From NCBI RefSeq assembly GCF_010093815.1, contig NW_022985551.1, forward strand, positions 640,614 through 704,613: a stretch of 64,000 bases of DNA, in the 5' to 3' direction. Positions within the stretch are counted from its first letter, which is position 1. Each line of letters begins with the position of its first letter. The position numbers and the translations under genes are program-made. The notes below the pieces were generated by a model that saw nothing but the letters and a program-made list of their open reading frames with translations, ran no database searches and was not told the origin of the DNA. Shown one piece after another: positions 35,973 to 47,030 of this stretch. This DNA comes from Pseudovirgaria hyperparasitica. Its lineage: Eukaryota > Ascomycota > Dothideomycetes > Acrospermales > Acrospermaceae.

Positions 35973-37164
35973 TCCAGTCGAGTCGAGTCTGACCGCCTTT
36001 GTCGCGCATTAGGTTTGTCCTGACCAACAGACGCGAACGTGACGAGTGGCGCAACAGCGGTCTCGCAGGTACAGTAGTCAGCACTTCTAAAGCACTGGCA
36101 TTCAATCCGTGAGACGCGATCAACGATCAACCTGCGATCGCGCACCCGGTTAACTTGATCCTGATCCGTATGATCCACCCTGATCGGTCGGTGGGTGGTG
36201 TGCTGTGCACGTTGGTTCCCTCGCCGGTGCCCCACCACCGACATGAATGATTTGCTCGATTGCTCGATTGTTGTTGATGACACCGAGTGAGTCAAGTCAA
36301 GTCATCGTTGGCGTTTGGCCTTGGAACGAAGCGCAGGAAAGTGTACATGGCGCCAAAAGCGCCACCGTCCGTCCTAAAAACCTTTGTGACTCTATCGTTG
36401 GCATGAACTTGGACATGCCATGGATCGCAACCGTTGTCGCTAACCCGGGACGCGGGAGAGCAGCAGCGCCAGACTCGTCTCGCTGTCTACTACCAGGTGC
36501 GGTGCTTGTTGCAGATCATATCTGCTGCTGGTTTCCTTGGAAGGGGAGGGGAGGGGAGGGGGCTTGGTAATCGTACACATGACTGCTTAGGTACAGTCTG
36601 ACTGCTTCGGACTCTCAGAGTTGCCAGTTCCGAAGCTAGGATTGCCTACCTAGGCTTGCTTGCTGACTGATGACTGCACCATGCTCTCCACAGTGCACAC
36701 ACTCCCCGCACTGCATGCTATACATATGATATGGCAAACTGGCAACTGGCAGCTCCGACAATTAGCAGCGAGAGCGCGAACGTCAAGGAGAGAGTCGCGA
36801 CAACACTGACTTTGTGAGCTGGAGAACAGCAGTCACTACAAAAGCTTCTTCTGGAGCGGGAACGGCGCCGGCTCGCCGTTTCTCGGACGAAAATGCCCAT
36901 CCATGCTTACGCTTACAGACGTCCGTCAGTACGTCCGTCCGATCCGAGTACGTACATCTGACTAGTCGTCTATTCTATACTCTCTTCATTTCTCCACTGT
37001 CCAGTGTCCACACCACGCCCTCATGATTCATGCTTCATGCTTCATTCATTCACATCGTGCAGCTAATAACGTCAGAACATGACCACGTTTCCTACCTAGC
37101 GACTAGCGAGTAGCGAGTGCGAGTACGACGACTAGGAGCTCCGTCTCTCTGCGTGTTTCGATCT

Positions 37165-37192
37165 TGGCTGGCTGGCTGGCTGACTGGCTGGC
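37165..37192. repeat. (GGCT)n tetranucleotide repeat
   Basis: About seven GGCT-like units with one interruption, within the gene-poor region. Confidence 0.8.
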
Positions 37193-39223
37193 TACTTGAT
37201 TACTACGTGTATGTACTAATTAATACTACTACAGAATAGCATCGGATAACAACCTAATCCATCCATGGATCCATAACCTAACCCACAAGTCCGTCCGTGC
37301 AGACAGGCAACTCCAGCCGACCACTCCCTTGTCTTTGTCATCATCACCATCGGCGTAGTCATCAACAACAATAGCCGAATTCCCAATCCATTCCAATCCA
37401 AGCAAGCAACCCACACGGCGCTACGCGTAAATACGGGCGTGCAGCGGGTAAACTTACGCGCCGGGAATGAAATAATTAATTAGGCTCTGTATAGTCAGTT
37501 TGTGGGCTGTTGGTGGTGTCATTGTCGTTGTCGTTGTCGGAGCTGTATCCACTCGTCGCTTTTGACGCCACACGTGGATATGTGCGTGATCGACCAGCTG
37601 TCTGTATGTATGTATGTGTGATGTATACTAAATTGCGCTGGGCTGGAGTGGAGCGGAGTGGTGTGGACTGGCAATCAAATAATACGCGGCTTCCCAGCCT
37701 CGGCATATGTTGTTGCCATTCCATCGGATACTAAGACAGTAATGTCGATGAGAGAAAAGAGAAAAGAAAAAACTATTCTATCTCATTCTGTTCGCTTCAT
37801 CTTTGGATCTCGATATGGATCCGGCCACCGCTGAATCGCGTAGACGATGCTTGCATGCTTGTCCGATCTACGAAAAGAAAAGTCCTAAACGCGGCATGTT
37901 CCGATGGACGGGTAGTACTATGCAGGGTGTTTTTGGTTATTGGCTGCTTACTACCTCTCTCATATCGCCTTCGTAGATATATATTTATATCTTTTTCTGA
38001 ACTGTTGTTGTTCCTTCTATGATGTGTATTGCATGCAGTGTTGGAGGTCTGAATTTACGAATACAGCGCTTGTATTAATTTGTCCTGATACGTACACAAC
38101 GCTATGCCATTCATTCGTTCATGGTCACTATTTATTACTACCTGGTTTTTATTCTATCCGTTCATCTATACGTCACCCGAGCAGGCCCATTCACTCGCCC
38201 ACGACCTGCATGCCTATGGTAATGATCTACGTAGGCATGAGCAACGACAATGGCAAATACAACACGTGCAGCACGCATCCCATACATCCCTAGCTATCGT
38301 CGCATCTCCTCTATGTTATCAGATCCCTGGCATCTTCGCACAGCGTACATGACTGGCTCTGGTATCTAGACGTACGATATGATGACTCCGAGCTTTGCTG
38401 ATTCTCTAGAGAGGAAAAAGGGGGGGCGGGGGCATAGCAGCGCAGATATGCTGCGAATCGTGCGTGCTAGTAGACAGGAATCAGCGAAGAGTGTGGTCCG
38501 TAGATAGATAGATGATTAGAGAGACGAACCCAGGAATGAGGCAAGCAGTAGGCATGGTGCTAAGTGTCCCTCCCTACCTATGTATATCTCTTCCGACTCT
38601 CACACGAGTAACCACCTCTTTCCTGCGGTTCCCATAGACTAGGTATATACACAGCGTACGTGTATCGTCGCAATTTCTCTTTCCCTTTTTCTGTTTTCAC
38701 AGAAAGGAAAAAAAAAAGGGGTCGACGGAAGTTCCACGGTACATACTGTCTCTTCCTAACATCGTGGCATTCAGCAGCCAGCCTATGGAGAAACTGTATA
38801 ACACAAAGTCTCTCTGGTATGGCAGACGCGTACAATAGTCCAGCTAGCTGTCTGTCTACATACGGAAAACTTTATGACTCATACCGGTGCACATTTCTAG
38901 CATCAGATTAGCGAGTGAGCCGTGGCTTTCCCAGAGCTGATGCGGTCGATTGAGGAGAAAGCTATATTCTAGCCCAGTGCATGTACTTTGCTGAGATGTG
39001 GAGATATGTGTCTGTTGAGCGTTAGGTGCTTTTGGAGTCTAGTCTGTCGTGGAAATGTCATGCTCAAGGTTACAAGTGTTTGGATCTGCAGACTAGATAC
39101 ACACGTATCCTGCAACGTAGTCAGTTCGTTCTGGCGAGTGGTATAAGTTATCATCGTCACAGCATATATTGATATCGTATACTTGCCAGCTGACTGGGAC
39201 TTGACCGGTGCTCCTTTAACACA

Positions 39224-39825
39224 CTAGGCTTCTGGATGTTGTTTTGCAGACGTTGGCGAGCCCCTTTTAATCTTAAAATCATCATTCATGAATAGCAACG
39301 TGTACGGCAGCAATGCAGCTGATACGACCGTTATGTCTCCCACGATTAAGCACACGCCCTCATACTTGCGATTGCACATGCCATGATTCAAAAGATCACT
39401 AAGCTTGACTGCATAATACTCACGGCCCAATACCAGTATATGCAGCTGCAGCATCAAACCAAGTTGCATGTCTAAATATCCAAATATCCGCTATAAGCAC
39501 GTCTGTAACAAGCGAGCTGTCCGACACACCGAAGAGAACGGACCCTGCATGATACTCACCTTCTGTTCCACACATGCTACTGATGGACACCGACGCACGA
39601 GAACGGAGGTGCTGCTGTCTTGGTATCAACCACAACCAGATAAATCGACTTGAGACTGCAAAGATGACGTACGCCGTTGGTTTGTCGTGTGGTGGCATGC
39701 CGGGGAGGTCTATCAAATCTCACCACGGCTTTCTCATTGATGGACAGTGGTAAGTCATCAGTGATAATACAGGCGGCTGACTGCGCAGAAGGGCGTGGAT
39801 TGCTTTGCTTGTAGTCGGTTCTCAT
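39224..39825 (-). other. weak possible coding segment, unrecognised
   Basis: Three overlapping minus-strand open segments (39825-39577, 39716-39420, 39469-39224) have normal-looking amino-acid content and hydrophobic stretches (YVIFAVSSRFIWLWLI; VVSAALLPYTLLFM). Splice-like sites lie between them, but I could not find a phase-consistent join. It may be a small membrane-protein gene, a decayed gene or chance. I do not recognise a family. Confidence 0.2.
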
Positions 39826-40285
39826 GTCGCGTGCTGGGGTTGATGGGTGTAAACAATACAGGCAGGGGGAAGCAGGATAAGGTTCCTTGCTGCCTTAGAG
39901 CCTGAGGCCATAATTTGTGATGTAACCACTTTCATTGGTCGCTCGCGGACTCAGTATCTAGGTACAGTGGACCGGACCCTTTCCCCTCGAGCCAGTAGCC
40001 CCACCTGCCACCACTACTAGCGAGGGGCATTTTGTCACAGGTCACAACAGACACTGCTCTCTACCACCCTTCCCCTCTTCACATTCCTGTCTTCGAACTT
40101 GGCATTGCCCTTCTTGAGCTTCGTAAATTAACGGTATCCTTGACTGATACGCTAGAAAGACATCGTGCAGAGCACCCTACTGTCCGCACACCTTCTGATA
40201 CCAGATACCCTGCTCACTTGGTCGTACATCATCACACCCTGATACCTCACAACATCCTAGACGTACAATCTACAACGAAACCAGA

Positions 40286-41319
40286 ATGTCCGCCGCACAA
40301 GCAAGAGCCCGCGCAGGGAAATACACAAAGCCCAAGAGAGGAGGTCTGTCTACACCCCGCCTTCAACGGCTGCCGTACATAGGGACTTGGCTAATGTTTG
40401 CTGCACAGGCGGAAAGAAGTTTAGCCGTGATCTACAGCCACTCAATGCCGATGGAGAGGTTGTAGGCATGTGGGGTGTACGTATATCATATCTTCCTTTC
40501 CTATCATACATCTTCCCAGCACCGTACCCGGCATGATACGCGGCAAGACTACTACAGCCCAGCCCGCTTGAACACATGCTTCGACCTTCCAACCCATACC
40601 ACACATCACCACTGTCCATTGATACACTCGCCGTGCCCTGACCCCAGGTCACATCCCCACCATGCCAACGAATCAAGCTTACTTGTCACATCCAGGTCCG
40701 CGACAAGCCCGAAGAGGATGACTCCTCTGAAGAAGAAGAAACCTCCTCAGAGGACGACGGCCCCTCAGGCCCCTCGACGGCCCCCCCAATCGCCGAGATG
40801 ACACGTGAAGAACGCAAAGCCGCTGCAAAGGCTCGCAAAGAAGCCGCAATCCGTCGCCAAAACGCAAAGCCGGCCGCCCCAGGCGACATGCCAACGGATA
40901 GCGAAGAGTCCTCCGAAGAGGAAGACGACGACATGCCTGCAAACCCAAACCATACTGCCAAGGCACGCAGTCAGGCTGCCGCGCCCAAGACTATCGACGA
41001 GGAGGAAGATGCAGACAAAGGCAAGGGGGGTGGCAAGAAGCCGGTCGGTGAGCTGAGCAGGAAGGAGCGTGAAGCTATGGAAGCGGCAAGGAAGAAAGCG
41101 GCGTATGAGAAGGCCCATCGTGAACTGAAGACAGATGAGGCGCAGGCCGATATGGCGAGGCTGAAGGAGATTCGCGAGAAGCGTGAGGAGGCTGCCGCAA
41201 GGAAAAAAGCTGAGGCGGAAGAGAAGGCGGAGGCGGACAAAGCCAAGAAGGAGCAGCTTGCGAGAATGGCGAGAGATGCAGAGAAGAAGAATGCGAAGCG
41301 TGGTGGAAAGAAGAAATAG
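40286..41319 (+). CDS. PP28-domain phosphoprotein (PDAP1-like)
   Basis: Three exons, 40286-40343, 40409-40476 and 40696-41319, encode 249 residues. Exon 1 begins MSAAQARARAGKYTKPKRGG and joins GGKKFSRDLQPLNADGEVVG, the conserved N-terminus of fungal PP28 (casein-kinase substrate, 28-kDa heat- and acid-stable phosphoprotein) proteins. The rest is charged and low-complexity: Ser/Glu clusters that fit casein kinase II sites (DDSSEEEETSSEDDG), then a Lys/Ala/Glu-rich predicted coiled coil (LSRKEREAMEAARKKAAYEK). The function is not settled; mammalian PDAP1 associates with PDGF and mRNA. The second intron is 219 nt, four times the local norm. The first two exons are too short to appear in a simple ORF scan. 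Confidence 0.87.
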
Positions 41320-41756
41320 AATTCATTACTCTCCTCATGACTGAGAAGATCATGCCATCACATTACTCTCAGCACCAGTAGTTATCACGGCATATGTCGC
41401 GTTTGGTTCGATACAGCATAGACACGGAAAGCATTGACGAATGGATTGTTTCAAATGATCGGAGACCACTCCCATTGACTAAGCTATCTCGTCGGTTCCT
41501 GCAGGTAGATATAGTACTGTCCTGCGCCGTGCTCATTCCCAGTCATCAATATAATACAAATGTGATGATAATGTGTCCGATATCGAGTCGACAGACTATG
41601 AAAGGAGTGCTTTGTCATTCTGTCAAGACCGATCAACGCCAGGAGCCAGAGCTGCCATCTTTGAGAATCCAACTTAATGTCCGTTTTCACCAATATACCG
41701 ACCTCCATTTTATTTCCGTTCCTTCCCGTCGATGCAGTACGAAGAGGTCGAGCCCC
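41320..41756. other. convergent 3' region PP28 / Argonaute
   Basis: Downstream sequence of two convergent genes. No gene recognised. Confidence 0.5.
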
Positions 41757-44602
41757 CTAAATGTACCACATGGAGTACTGCAGACCAGAAGACTGGTTCA
41801 TTGGAATGAGAGGGGGAACCTCAGTCTGAGTTTTGTCGGAAGCTGAGGAAACACCGGGAGGCTTTGCAGTACCGCCAGCCTGTGTCTCCTTCTTTCCCGA
41901 CGAGACAGCTGGGGTATTCTCGTGAGCTCGGGCGCGCTGAGATGCCAGATGGGCATAGTAGACAGCAGGGAAGATGGAGACCGGAGTGGTGGAGCGGGCG
42001 TACTGGAAACTGTGTTCAAAGATGTACTGTTGAAGCTCCGCGGAGTGGACTCCAGCCTCATTGAGGAGCACATGGTAATGAACAGGCCGAGCGGTTCCCT
42101 TAATGGCGGAATGGGCATTGAGGTAGAAATCAAATTCAAATGGATGAGTTACTCCGGTCTCGACCAAAGTACCTGGTTGGGGATTGCCATTCCTGTCTGC
42201 CCGAGTCTCAGGGAAGAATCGAATATGATGACGCTTGGAAGCGACAATAACGGTAACTTTAACGTTCGAGTTTGGTGCAACCTTCTTGAAGACTTGCTTC
42301 ATGTCTCGTACTTCTTGTTCGAGAACATGTGCGTATTGTCCCTCGGATACACCATCGCGGAAATAGAAGACTCGCTGAGGGACTCTTCCACCACCAACGT
42401 TTTGAACCCACCAGTTGAACATGCTATACAGATGCTGGTCGAAATTGGAAGTGGTAATCATCTCAACGCGATGGCCGTTGGTGTTGACCTGAGCTGCGTA
42501 ACGAGTGCATTGAAGGTTCAATGATACCGTGAGCGCTGCATAAGAACCGCCTTGAGAACCCGGAGCAGGATGAGAGACATCAGCACCAATACACATTGTA
42601 GGCTGGCCCCAATTCTTCTGGGCGTTCCTCTTCGCCGCGTCGATGTTGGACGGCACGGCCAACGATGTAGCACCTCCGAGCTTGGCGTTGACCTTCATGA
42701 GGACGTTGGAGATGTACTGAGGTTTATTCTGCTGGACATGGGAAGCCTGCATTACTTGCGAGGGGATTCCATAGCGGCATTCACAAGACTTCTTGATGCG
42801 GTTATAAGTGTCCGCATTTCGGTCGGGGACGATAAAGATCAAGATCTGCGGCTTGACTTGGAACCTGTTGCCGGTAGTATTCCAGATGGTCGTGATCATC
42901 TCACCGCCTTGAGCGAGGTTCCCGAGTTCAATTGGTGGTTGTTTGCTTCCAGGGTCAATTCTTCCGCCGTGCTTCTCGTAGATCCTAATGAAGTTTGACA
43001 TGAATTGTTGGACGGACGTTTTATCAACACCACCACGACCCTGAACGACACAGATACCCCATGACTTGAGAATATTCACGTTTGAGTAAAGGAATTTCAG
43101 ATCGTCGATGCGCCACCTGCCTTTGGCACACTCCCCACTTCCCACCTTGCCAGACCCAGCGAATTTGAGGTCTGGTGCAGGAAGGACACGAGCCTTGATC
43201 CGAGTGGCGTCCGGGTTAATCTTTACGTTGAACTTTATCAAGTACGGGTCGAGATTCCACTTGAGCATATTGACACCATCCTGGATAGCATCCCAACGTT
43301 GCCTTGGAAGGGTAACAGCGAACTTGATCATGTTAGAAGTCTGCTTCTCATCAAGCTTGAAGGCATAACGTTGGTTCGGAGGGATCGACAACACATCGAG
43401 AGGCAGATAGACATCTTTCTTCGTGGTCTTGATGAGCGGAAGACCGGTGGTCAGTGTGATGTTGTATTTCCTCTTGAAATATTGGGCATACGTGACCCAT
43501 TCGCGTTTGATAATATCTCCAGCATCGTTGCGTTCAGTCATCTCAAATTTCTTCTCCTGCGCACTCTGAGCAATAAATTTGTCGATGGTGAACAGCTCTG
43601 AAGGTCCTCCACGATGGTTGGTAACGACACTGACACGACTGTAACGCTTCAGCTCACGCTTGAGGCGAGACCTGTCCCAGCTATTTTTCTCGTGCGCAAA
43701 GTTCGCTTGAAGTTCAGAAGTATTGCGGTACTTCATGACCTGCAAGATAGACATCTCTAGCTTCATTGCTGTCCAGAATGTCCCGTTGGCAACGTCAACA
43801 TTGACTGCAAGCTTCATTGGCTCAGGACGGTTGACAACACGCATAGAAGAGTAGACACCCTTGAATGCCTCAACGCCATTCCCAAGCTGAATTCGACCTG
43901 GAGCATTGCTGGACGGGGGAAAGAAGGACCGCTTGATTTTGGTGTACAACTGGGAGGGATATTCTCTCATTAGGTGGTCTAAAAAGTTGATTGCCTCAAG
44001 GCAGTCGCTGTCGAAAGCCACAGCACCTTTGCCATTCATATAATGCTCAAGTGTATCAAACTTCAGGGTTTTAGTCTTTTTGATAAAGACATTGTGCTTG
44101 TTGCTTCGGCCACCGGGCCTTACCGTGCGGCCCTGTTCAGCGTCAAGGTCAACAGTGATAGTGAGCATCTCGGCGTGGAGGTCGAGGGACCTTGAAAATA
44201 CAAGTTAATATCATTTTAGCATAGAGAAGAATGGCACAAATCCACATACCAAGCAAGCTTATTACCATCGAAGAGCCATCCAGCAAGCCTATGCTGGATG
44301 GTCTTGGAAGCCCAGACCTTCTTGACGAGGCCGCGTTTCTCATCGCCTTTGTTCACGACGATCTGCACGTGCGCGTCAGTATCGATCAAAGCAACATAAG
44401 TAAGTTGACCTACATCATATTGATAGACAGCTTTCGCGGGCATATTTGCAACGCCGAAGCTGTTCAGCTTGACAACACACTCATACCCGTTGCTGTTTAG
44501 AACGGGTGGACGTGCAGGTAAAGATCCTGGAGCTTTGAACTGTTCGACATTGTTAATTCTGATATCAAGGTTGCGGAAGGTGTGTTGAGCGCGGGCGGCC
44601 AT
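41757..44602 (-). CDS. Argonaute (QDE-2-like), catalytic triad present
   Basis: Two exons, 44602-44250 and 44190-41757, encode 928 residues when started at MAARAQHTFRNLDIRINNVE. The 59-nt intron splits a Trp codon. The N-domain block (AKAVYQYDV), the linker and PAZ region (GLPLIKTTKKDVYLPLDVLS), MID (QILIFIVPDRNADTYNRIKK) and PIWI are all present. The slicer residues are Asp655 (IGADVSHPAPGSQGG), Asp730 (FRDGVSEGQY) and His811 (FYLNAHSAIKGTARPVHYHV), so it is probably cleavage-competent. Argonaute loads small RNAs to silence transcripts (quelling, transposon or mycovirus defence). A pyrimidine-rich leader precedes this ATG. An upstream exon at 45124-45387 may give a longer N-terminus. Confidence 0.93.
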
Positions 44603-45123
44603 GACTTCAACGCTGGGTAGATAACGTGTAGACAGAGAAAGGATGAAATAAGGGTGGTTTGAAGTGTGATAGGAAAGAAGCAATAAATGCAAGCGATAAA
44701 ATAGTGTCTGATAATCCAAGATTGTGTTGAGATGATAGAGGGAGCGAAAAGAGAAGGAAATGTGAGGACAGTTGGCTATCTATATGAATATTGACAATGC
44801 CGGGTTGAACTCTGCAGAGAAGTCTGATACCTGACAGTTTGCTCATGAGAGCGGTGAATTGGTGAAGGGCGCAATATATTTTGCACACATATTGGCGGGT
44901 ACGAGATTGAATGCCGGGTAGGATATACTCTCGTACGAGGTAGATATGCTGTCTGAAAAGCCACGCGCTCCATTCCAAAGGCAGATACATACGGTGAAGA
45001 ATTGATGCGAAGAGAAAGATGTATTGGAGACGGGTGATGAAAAGCATTTGGAGGAATAAAAGGTGTAGAACAAACATCTTGAAACTGTGTAATGATGCAG
45101 AATGGACAAGAAAATGGACTTAC

Positions 45124-45387
45124 CCCTCGAGCCAAAGCCCAACCTGCCATGCCAATGGCTTCGGATATGTTACGAACATCGACCGAGGTCGGCGCAGACC
45201 GACCAGCAGGTGTTGGTTCCTTCGGCGGACCATCGAAGCGTGGTGGCGAATTTGGAGAAGGGCGTTGGGCACCAGCAGAAGAAGGAGAATCCTGCTGTCC
45301 GGCGGTGGTGTTGCTCTGTCGAGTGCCTCTGGTCGAACCACCAGCACCGGCTTCCTTGGCCGCACGTCTCTTGGATGCACCAGCCAT
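45124..45387 (-). CDS. probable upstream exon of the Argonaute gene (alternative N-terminus)
   Basis: An 88-codon open segment starts at an ATG (MAGASKRRAAKEAGAGGSTR) and ends at a GTAAGT donor after GMAGWALARG. The Ser/Pro/Gly-rich start with SPPRFDGPPKEP is like the disordered N-termini of other fungal Argonautes. It ends in phase 0, whereas the best acceptor before the main start (at 44613) is phase 2, so a middle exon is needed. One with a fitting phase would run roughly 45084-44986, but its upstream intron would be only 39 nt. The exact structure is unresolved. It could also be the first exon of a separate transcript. Confidence 0.5.
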
Positions 45388-47030
45388 TATTGCTAATGGA
45401 TGATGATGACTATCACCGATGGATCAGCCAGGTGCACACGACACAGATACTGAAGTTTGCGAGCACGGGAGGGCATATGATCTCTGCTGTGCTATAGGAT
45501 CTGAGGGCTGTACTGACCTTTTGTGGTTTCAGTGGTATGAACGCGGCGCAAAGGAGTCTGAGAAAGCGAAGTGATTGTTATGCTGTAGTATTGTCAGGCT
45601 TTGTTCAATTGTTGGGCACCGTTCCCCAAGGAGAATGATGATAGAGGAGTCTAGACCCATGGTTGACGAATGACAATGGTGATGAGTGATTGTGATGATG
45701 ATGATGATGATGATGATCATTGTGCAAGCCAAGACTTGACATGAAAGGGGACGGAATGGGTTTTTCGAACGCTTGAAATCACAATCTCGCCATGTGAATA
45801 CATGAAGTGCTTGTGATGAAAGCTTACGTGAAGAGAGAGAGAATACATAAGACCTTTTCCGCACTTCAAGGCGTGAAAAGACTCCCCTCTGGCTGAAAAT
45901 ATGACTTATGACAGAAAGACAGGATCGACCTACCAAGTACGAACGTAGAAAAAACGGTAAAGATTCTTGCTTTCAGATCTCTAGTGTCAGCTCTGAGAGA
46001 TTTGGTGAAGTAGTGAGTCAATTGTACGGTGTTGATGCTTTTGATCAGGCGAAGATCTCTGAGAATCGAGTGGCGTCGCAATGATGTGACTTTTCAAGGG
46101 AATGTGCTTGTAGTAGAGTGGCGGTGATGAGAGAGTTGGTGGAAGGATGAGCGTCGTAACCTTAAGAAGAAGGCCAAGAAAGAGATGGTCGAAGTAGAGT
46201 GAGGTGTAGAGAGGAGAGTGGAGACGAGTAAACAGAAGGATGGTAATAGACTCACAGAAATTGCGCACAGACCACTGATGCTGGGCAACGAGGCAAGGGC
46301 GGACGTGAACAACGTGGTTTAGGCTGCCACTGCCCATATGATGTGCTCAGCGACAAAGCTGATTTTGTGAGGTGAGTTTGAGACGTGACTATTGCAACAA
46401 GAATGCCATAGAAACTGGACGATGTCATTTTTGACTAGACTCCTATTGTCTAGGAAATGGAAATTTAGCTGGCGGCACGATGGCGAGAGCCGAGCAATAG
46501 TAAAGTGAGAAAAAGCCCACAGGAACTTGACAGTAGGGAACCCGAATCTGACAGAAAGGATGCATACGGGAACTTCATCTTGACCTCAATGTTCCTGGCG
46601 TGCTCTCCCTCGCATCTCTTCAGATCATTTATACTTACATTGTGCGGTCACGAAAGAGTCAGACAGCAATAGTACCCCTGCTGAGTAACATCCACCGCCC
46701 TTCAATCACATCAGTCCTTTGGCATACTCACTATTGTCTTCTAGGAAGGAACTGATAGAGAGTTCATATGTTTTCTCTCTATGTATCGCCTACAGTGAGA
46801 TGTGAAGGAATGTTTCAGACGCCAGATAATGCCACTCATGAAATATTCATGGTATGAGACGTTTACTCCCATTCCCAAACCCTATTACCAAGTGGTGTGC
46901 CAACTCCCGTATACGATATAACACAGTTTGCGGAGATGGGCCCAATTGTGTTTAATGTACAATCTCGGCAGTAAGTAGATTATATTTTGTAAGCACGAGC
47001 ATATGATACATGCGCGGAACATGTGAGGCC
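45388..47030. other. intergenic region upstream of Argonaute and downstream of RNA14
   Basis: About 1.6 kb. The minus strand is pyrimidine-rich near 46100-46250 and has donor-like sites (for example near 46258), which would suit a 5' leader with introns. No convincing gene is seen on either strand. A (GAT)n-like run is at 45697-45717. Confidence 0.45.

Larger units (their letters stand above)
34835..40285. other. 5.4-kb gene-poor region rich in simple repeats
   Basis: No protein gene is convincing on either strand across this interval, although the rest of the window has a gene every 2-3 kb. It holds (TTGC)n, (GT)n, (GGCT)n and an 8-bp minisatellite, many short direct repeats (ccgtccgt, tacctacc) and A/T-rich patches. 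The Ytp1-like promoter is at its left end and the PP28 leader at its right. A weak, possibly coding minus-strand segment near 39.2-39.8 kb is listed separately. Confidence 0.6.
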
